Positions 5,727 through 7,645 of a stretch of 7,645 bases of DNA are shown in pieces; the stretch's first letter is position 1, and each line of letters opens with the position of its first letter. The notes under the pieces are model-generated. The model worked only from the letters and a program-made list of their open reading frames with translations. It was not told the origin of the DNA and made no database searches. Made by a program: the position numbers and the translations under genes. Origin of the DNA: Ignavibacteriales bacterium (GTDB lineage: Bacteria > Bacteroidota > Ignavibacteria > Ignavibacteriales > Ignavibacteriaceae); assembly GCA_027349615.1 (NCBI GenBank), contig DAIEML010000110.1:1-7645 (forward strand), in the 5' to 3' direction.

Positions 5727-6602
5727 TTAATCTTGAAGATATAGTTGAAGAGATTTTTGAACTTTATCAACAGGCATTTCTTCACCAGTCCATAGCTCAA
5801 AAGATTTTGCAGCTTGATTAACAAGCATCTTTAATCCATCCAGAACAGTAGCCCCTTGAGATGAAGCAATTTTTAATAATTGAGTTTTGGGCGGGTTATA
5901 AACTAAATCAAATACAATCTGATCTTTTCCAAAAGAATTACTTAATGAAGTAATTGTGTCATCAATCTCGGGAAACATTCCTATTGAAGTTGCATTAACT
6001 ATCAGTTTAGAATTTCTAAAAATGTCCACCAAGTCTGGCGGAAATAATTCTTTGGTTTTAAAAGAATCATATTTCATTTTGTCGTAAAAATAATTTTTTA
6101 ATGCTTCAGCTCTTTGTTCAGTTCTGTTAACTAAAAATATTTTTGACGGTTTAAAAAAGCGGACCAAAGTATAAATAACAGCGCGTGCTGCACCACCGGC
6201 ACCGACGACACTGATTTCATTATTTAAAATTTCATCTTTGTATGGAAGCAAAGTTTCGTAAATTCCATTTACATCAGTATTGTAACCTGTTAGTTTTCCA
6301 AGATCATTTACAACAGTATTTACCGCACCGATAATTGAAGCTTCGTCAGAAACGTTGTTCAAGAGTTGTAAAATATTTTCTTTGTGCGGAATAGTTACAT
6401 TAAAACCTTTTAGTCCAAGAGCAACCATTCCTTTTAATGCAGTTTTCAAGGCAGCTGCCGGAATATCAAATGGTAAATAAATATAATCAAGTTTTTTTAA
6501 CTCATAAGTAATGTTATGGATAAATGGAGAATAAGTATGCTTAATCGGATGACCGATCAATCCGGTTAATTTCGTATTTAAATGATATGAGTTCTTCATC
6601 AT
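5727..6602 (-). CDS. aroE: Shikimate dehydrogenase (NADP+) AroE
   Basis: This 291-residue cytoplasmic enzyme reduces 3-dehydroshikimate to shikimate with NADPH, the fourth step of the route to chorismate. Visible: the substrate-binding N-terminus 'GHPIKHTYSPFIHN' (17-30; Thr23 stands where many homologues have Ser, Ser25 is kept), 'FNVTIPHKENIL' (67-78, catalytic Lys74), 'GAVNTV' (92-97, Asn95), 'GYNTDVNG' (106-113, catalytic Asp110), the Rossmann loop 'GAGGAAR' (134-140), 'NRT' (159-161) for the NADP phosphate, 'NATSIGM' (203-209), 'YNPPKTQLL' (235-243) and 'GLKMLVNQAAKSFELWTG' (256-273). Length is normal. Two adjacent ATGs (6602 and 6599) are possible starts, and no Shine-Dalgarno sequence is seen. 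It lies 107 bp after the TPR gene on the same strand and ends at the bidirectional terminator. Identification is secure. Confidence 0.96.
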   Translation of the reverse strand: MMKNSYHLNTKLTGLIGHPIKHTYSPFIHNITYELKKLDYIYLPFDIPAAALKTALKGMVALGLKGFNVTIPHKENILQLLNNVSDEASIIGAVNTVVNDLGKLTGYNTDVNGIYETLLPYKDEILNNEISVVGAGGAARAVIYTLVRFFKPSKIFLVNRTEQRAEALKNYFYDKMKYDSFKTKELFPPDLVDIFRNSKLIVNATSIGMFPEIDDTITSLSNSFGKDQIVFDLVYNPPKTQLLKIASSQGATVLDGLKMLVNQAAKSFELWTGEEMPVDKVQKSLQLYLQD

Positions 6603-6661
6603 TGGTGTACATCAATAATTATTTTGAAAATTAATTAGGCCAGTTTCAAAAACGATTAAGG

Positions 6662-6671
6662 CAAAATTATA
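6662..6671 (-). promoter_or_regulatory. Candidate -10 element of an aroE promoter
   Basis: On the reverse strand TATAATTTTG (6671-6662) lies about 60 bases before the aroE start. It contains a perfect TATAAT and also fits the Bacteroidota -7 pattern TAnnTTTG. No good -35 hexamer lies at the usual distance; a TTTG at 6688-6685 is too close. It could give aroE its own transcript apart from the TPR gene. Confidence 0.3.
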
Positions 6672-6709
6672 AAAATCTTGCTTTCAAAATTGTGACTTAT
6701 AAATTTATC

Positions 6710-7645
6710 TTAAATTTCCCCAAGCAGCTTTTTAAATAACTTTGAGGATTTAATTTCAGGGTATTCTTTTGCAAATTCTGTTTTAATCGAAGGATCAATG
6801 GCGAATGCTGATTTTAAACAATCAACAGCATCTTGTGTTTTACTAAGTATAAAATTTATTTTTGCTTTTCCATAAAATGACGCGGCGTCAAGAGGATTAA
6901 TTCTTATACATTCATTGTAAGCATTCATTGCCTCAAGCCAATTCCCCATTTCTAAAAGAGTTTCGGCAAGATTAAACCAAACTTCAAAATTATCCGGTTC
7001 AAGATTTAACGCGGCTTTATAACTTGCAACCGCTTCCTGAAGCTGTCCAAGCGAATATTCTAAATCTGCTTTTGCATACCAGGCTTCAGCATTATCTTGT
7101 GATAACGAAATTGCTTTATTAAAATCTTTTAATGCTAAATGATATTTACCTGAAGAATCGTAGCAAAAACCTCTTGCAAGGTAAGCTTCATAATATTGAT
7201 CATTAATTTTAATAGCTTCTGTATAATATTTTACTGCATTTATAAGATCGCCTAGTTCCTCATAAATGTTTGCAATATTATATGATGAGGCTTCATCATA
7301 TTTGTCTATCTCAAGTGATTTTTTGAATGCTTCGATTGCACTTTCAAATCTTCCTAAATCAGCCAATGCATTTCCTTTATTAAACCAAGCACTTGCAAAA
7401 TCATCTTTAATTGCTAATGCAAGATCATAACTTTCAATTGCTTTTTCGAGTTTGTTCATTTTAACCAGAACAATGCCGCGGTTATACCAACCACCAGGAT
7501 TATAAGGTTCGAACTCTAAAAATTTATCATAAGATTCAAGTGCCTTTGGTAAGTTATTAAGATTTTCATAACAAAAACCGATTTCGTAATAGGCATCAGA
7601 AAATTCGAAATCCAATGCAATAGTTTGTAAAAAATAAACTAATGC
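6710..7645 (-). CDS. TPR-repeat protein, 5' end outside window
   Basis: The reverse frame is open from the right edge to TAA (6712-6710), giving 311 visible residues. The TTG at 7615 is visible residue 11 (Leu) inside a repeat and is not a start. Residues 16-287 are exactly eight tandem 34-residue tetratricopeptide repeats, each with the W/Y-x-x-x-G/A...Y...A...P pattern (for example 'GGWYNRGIVLVKMNKLEKA'). The last helix of a further repeat stands at 1-15 and a 24-residue cap closes the array ('FAKEYPEIKSSKLFKKLL'). TPR arrays are helical scaffolds for protein binding. No enzymatic domain or membrane segment is visible in this part, and the missing N-terminus could hold one or a signal peptide. 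aroE follows 107 bp downstream; co-transcription is possible but unproven. Partner and role are unknown. Confidence 0.85.
   Translation of the reverse strand, partial: ALVYFLQTIALDFEFSDAYYEIGFCYENLNNLPKALESYDKFLEFEPYNPGGWYNRGIVLVKMNKLEKAIESYDLALAIKDDFASAWFNKGNALADLGRFESAIEAFKKSLEIDKYDEASSYNIANIYEELGDLINAVKYYTEAIKINDQYYEAYLARGFCYDSSGKYHLALKDFNKAISLSQDNAEAWYAKADLEYSLGQLQEAVASYKAALNLEPDNFEVWFNLAETLLEMGNWLEAMNAYNECIRINPLDAASFYGKAKINFILSKTQDAVDCLKSAFAIDPSIKTEFAKEYPEIKSSKLFKKLLGEI

Noticed and set aside
6621..6690. ATTTTGAAA / TTTCAAAAT inverted repeat between aroE and the TPR gene
   Set aside because: The arms are short, AT-only apart from one base and about 50 bp apart; likely chance.
7613..7615. 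TTG as start of the TPR gene
   Set aside because: The frame continues to the window edge with TPR-like helix sequence, so the gene is cut by the edge.

Overview
This is an AT-rich bacterial chromosome segment made mostly of core genes. Very low GC, few Shine-Dalgarno sites, Bacteroidota-style lipoproteins and the family make-up suggest the Bacteroidota/Chlorobiota group, perhaps an Ignavibacteria-like lineage. No rRNA or ribosomal protein marker is present, so this placement is an inference. There is no CRISPR array, insertion sequence, phage gene, tRNA or rRNA. I do not see a convincing new multi-gene defence or biosynthetic system.

Layout from left to right. (1) A forward pair: the end of a PilM/FtsA-like actin-fold protein that runs off the left edge, then rsmD (16S rRNA m2G966 methyltransferase). 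(2) A reverse-strand block of three envelope or secreted genes at about 1441-3483. In transcription order these are a signal-peptide protein of the endonuclease/exonuclease/phosphatase superfamily with a broken 3' end, a 101-residue lipoprotein, and a 308-residue lipoprotein with a beta-barrel-like body. (3) Forward coaD (phosphopantetheine adenylyltransferase, CoA synthesis), a 318-bp gene-free gap, and a class I aspartate aminotransferase starting at GTG. (4) A strong bidirectional terminator, then reverse-strand aroE (shikimate dehydrogenase) and a TPR-repeat protein that runs off the right edge.

How the genes fit together: rsmD and coaD sit next to each other in many bacteria; here the reverse block of envelope genes separates them, so the block looks like an accessory islet in a housekeeping locus. 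The aminotransferase and aroE both touch amino-acid synthesis (aspartate/glutamate transamination, shikimate pathway), but they are convergent and not an operon. Residue 12 of the aminotransferase argues against a prephenate aminotransferase role that would have linked them.

Most notable points: the secreted phosphatase/nuclease-like gene stops exactly where its GDxN motif should be, and 18 more in-frame codons follow the TGA; the PilM-like protein lacks a recognisable second phosphate-binding motif; and a perfect 7-bp inverted repeat lies 43 bp before the aminotransferase start. Genes at both window edges are incomplete: the apparent TTG starts at 170 (+) and 7615 (-) are internal Leu codons of longer frames.
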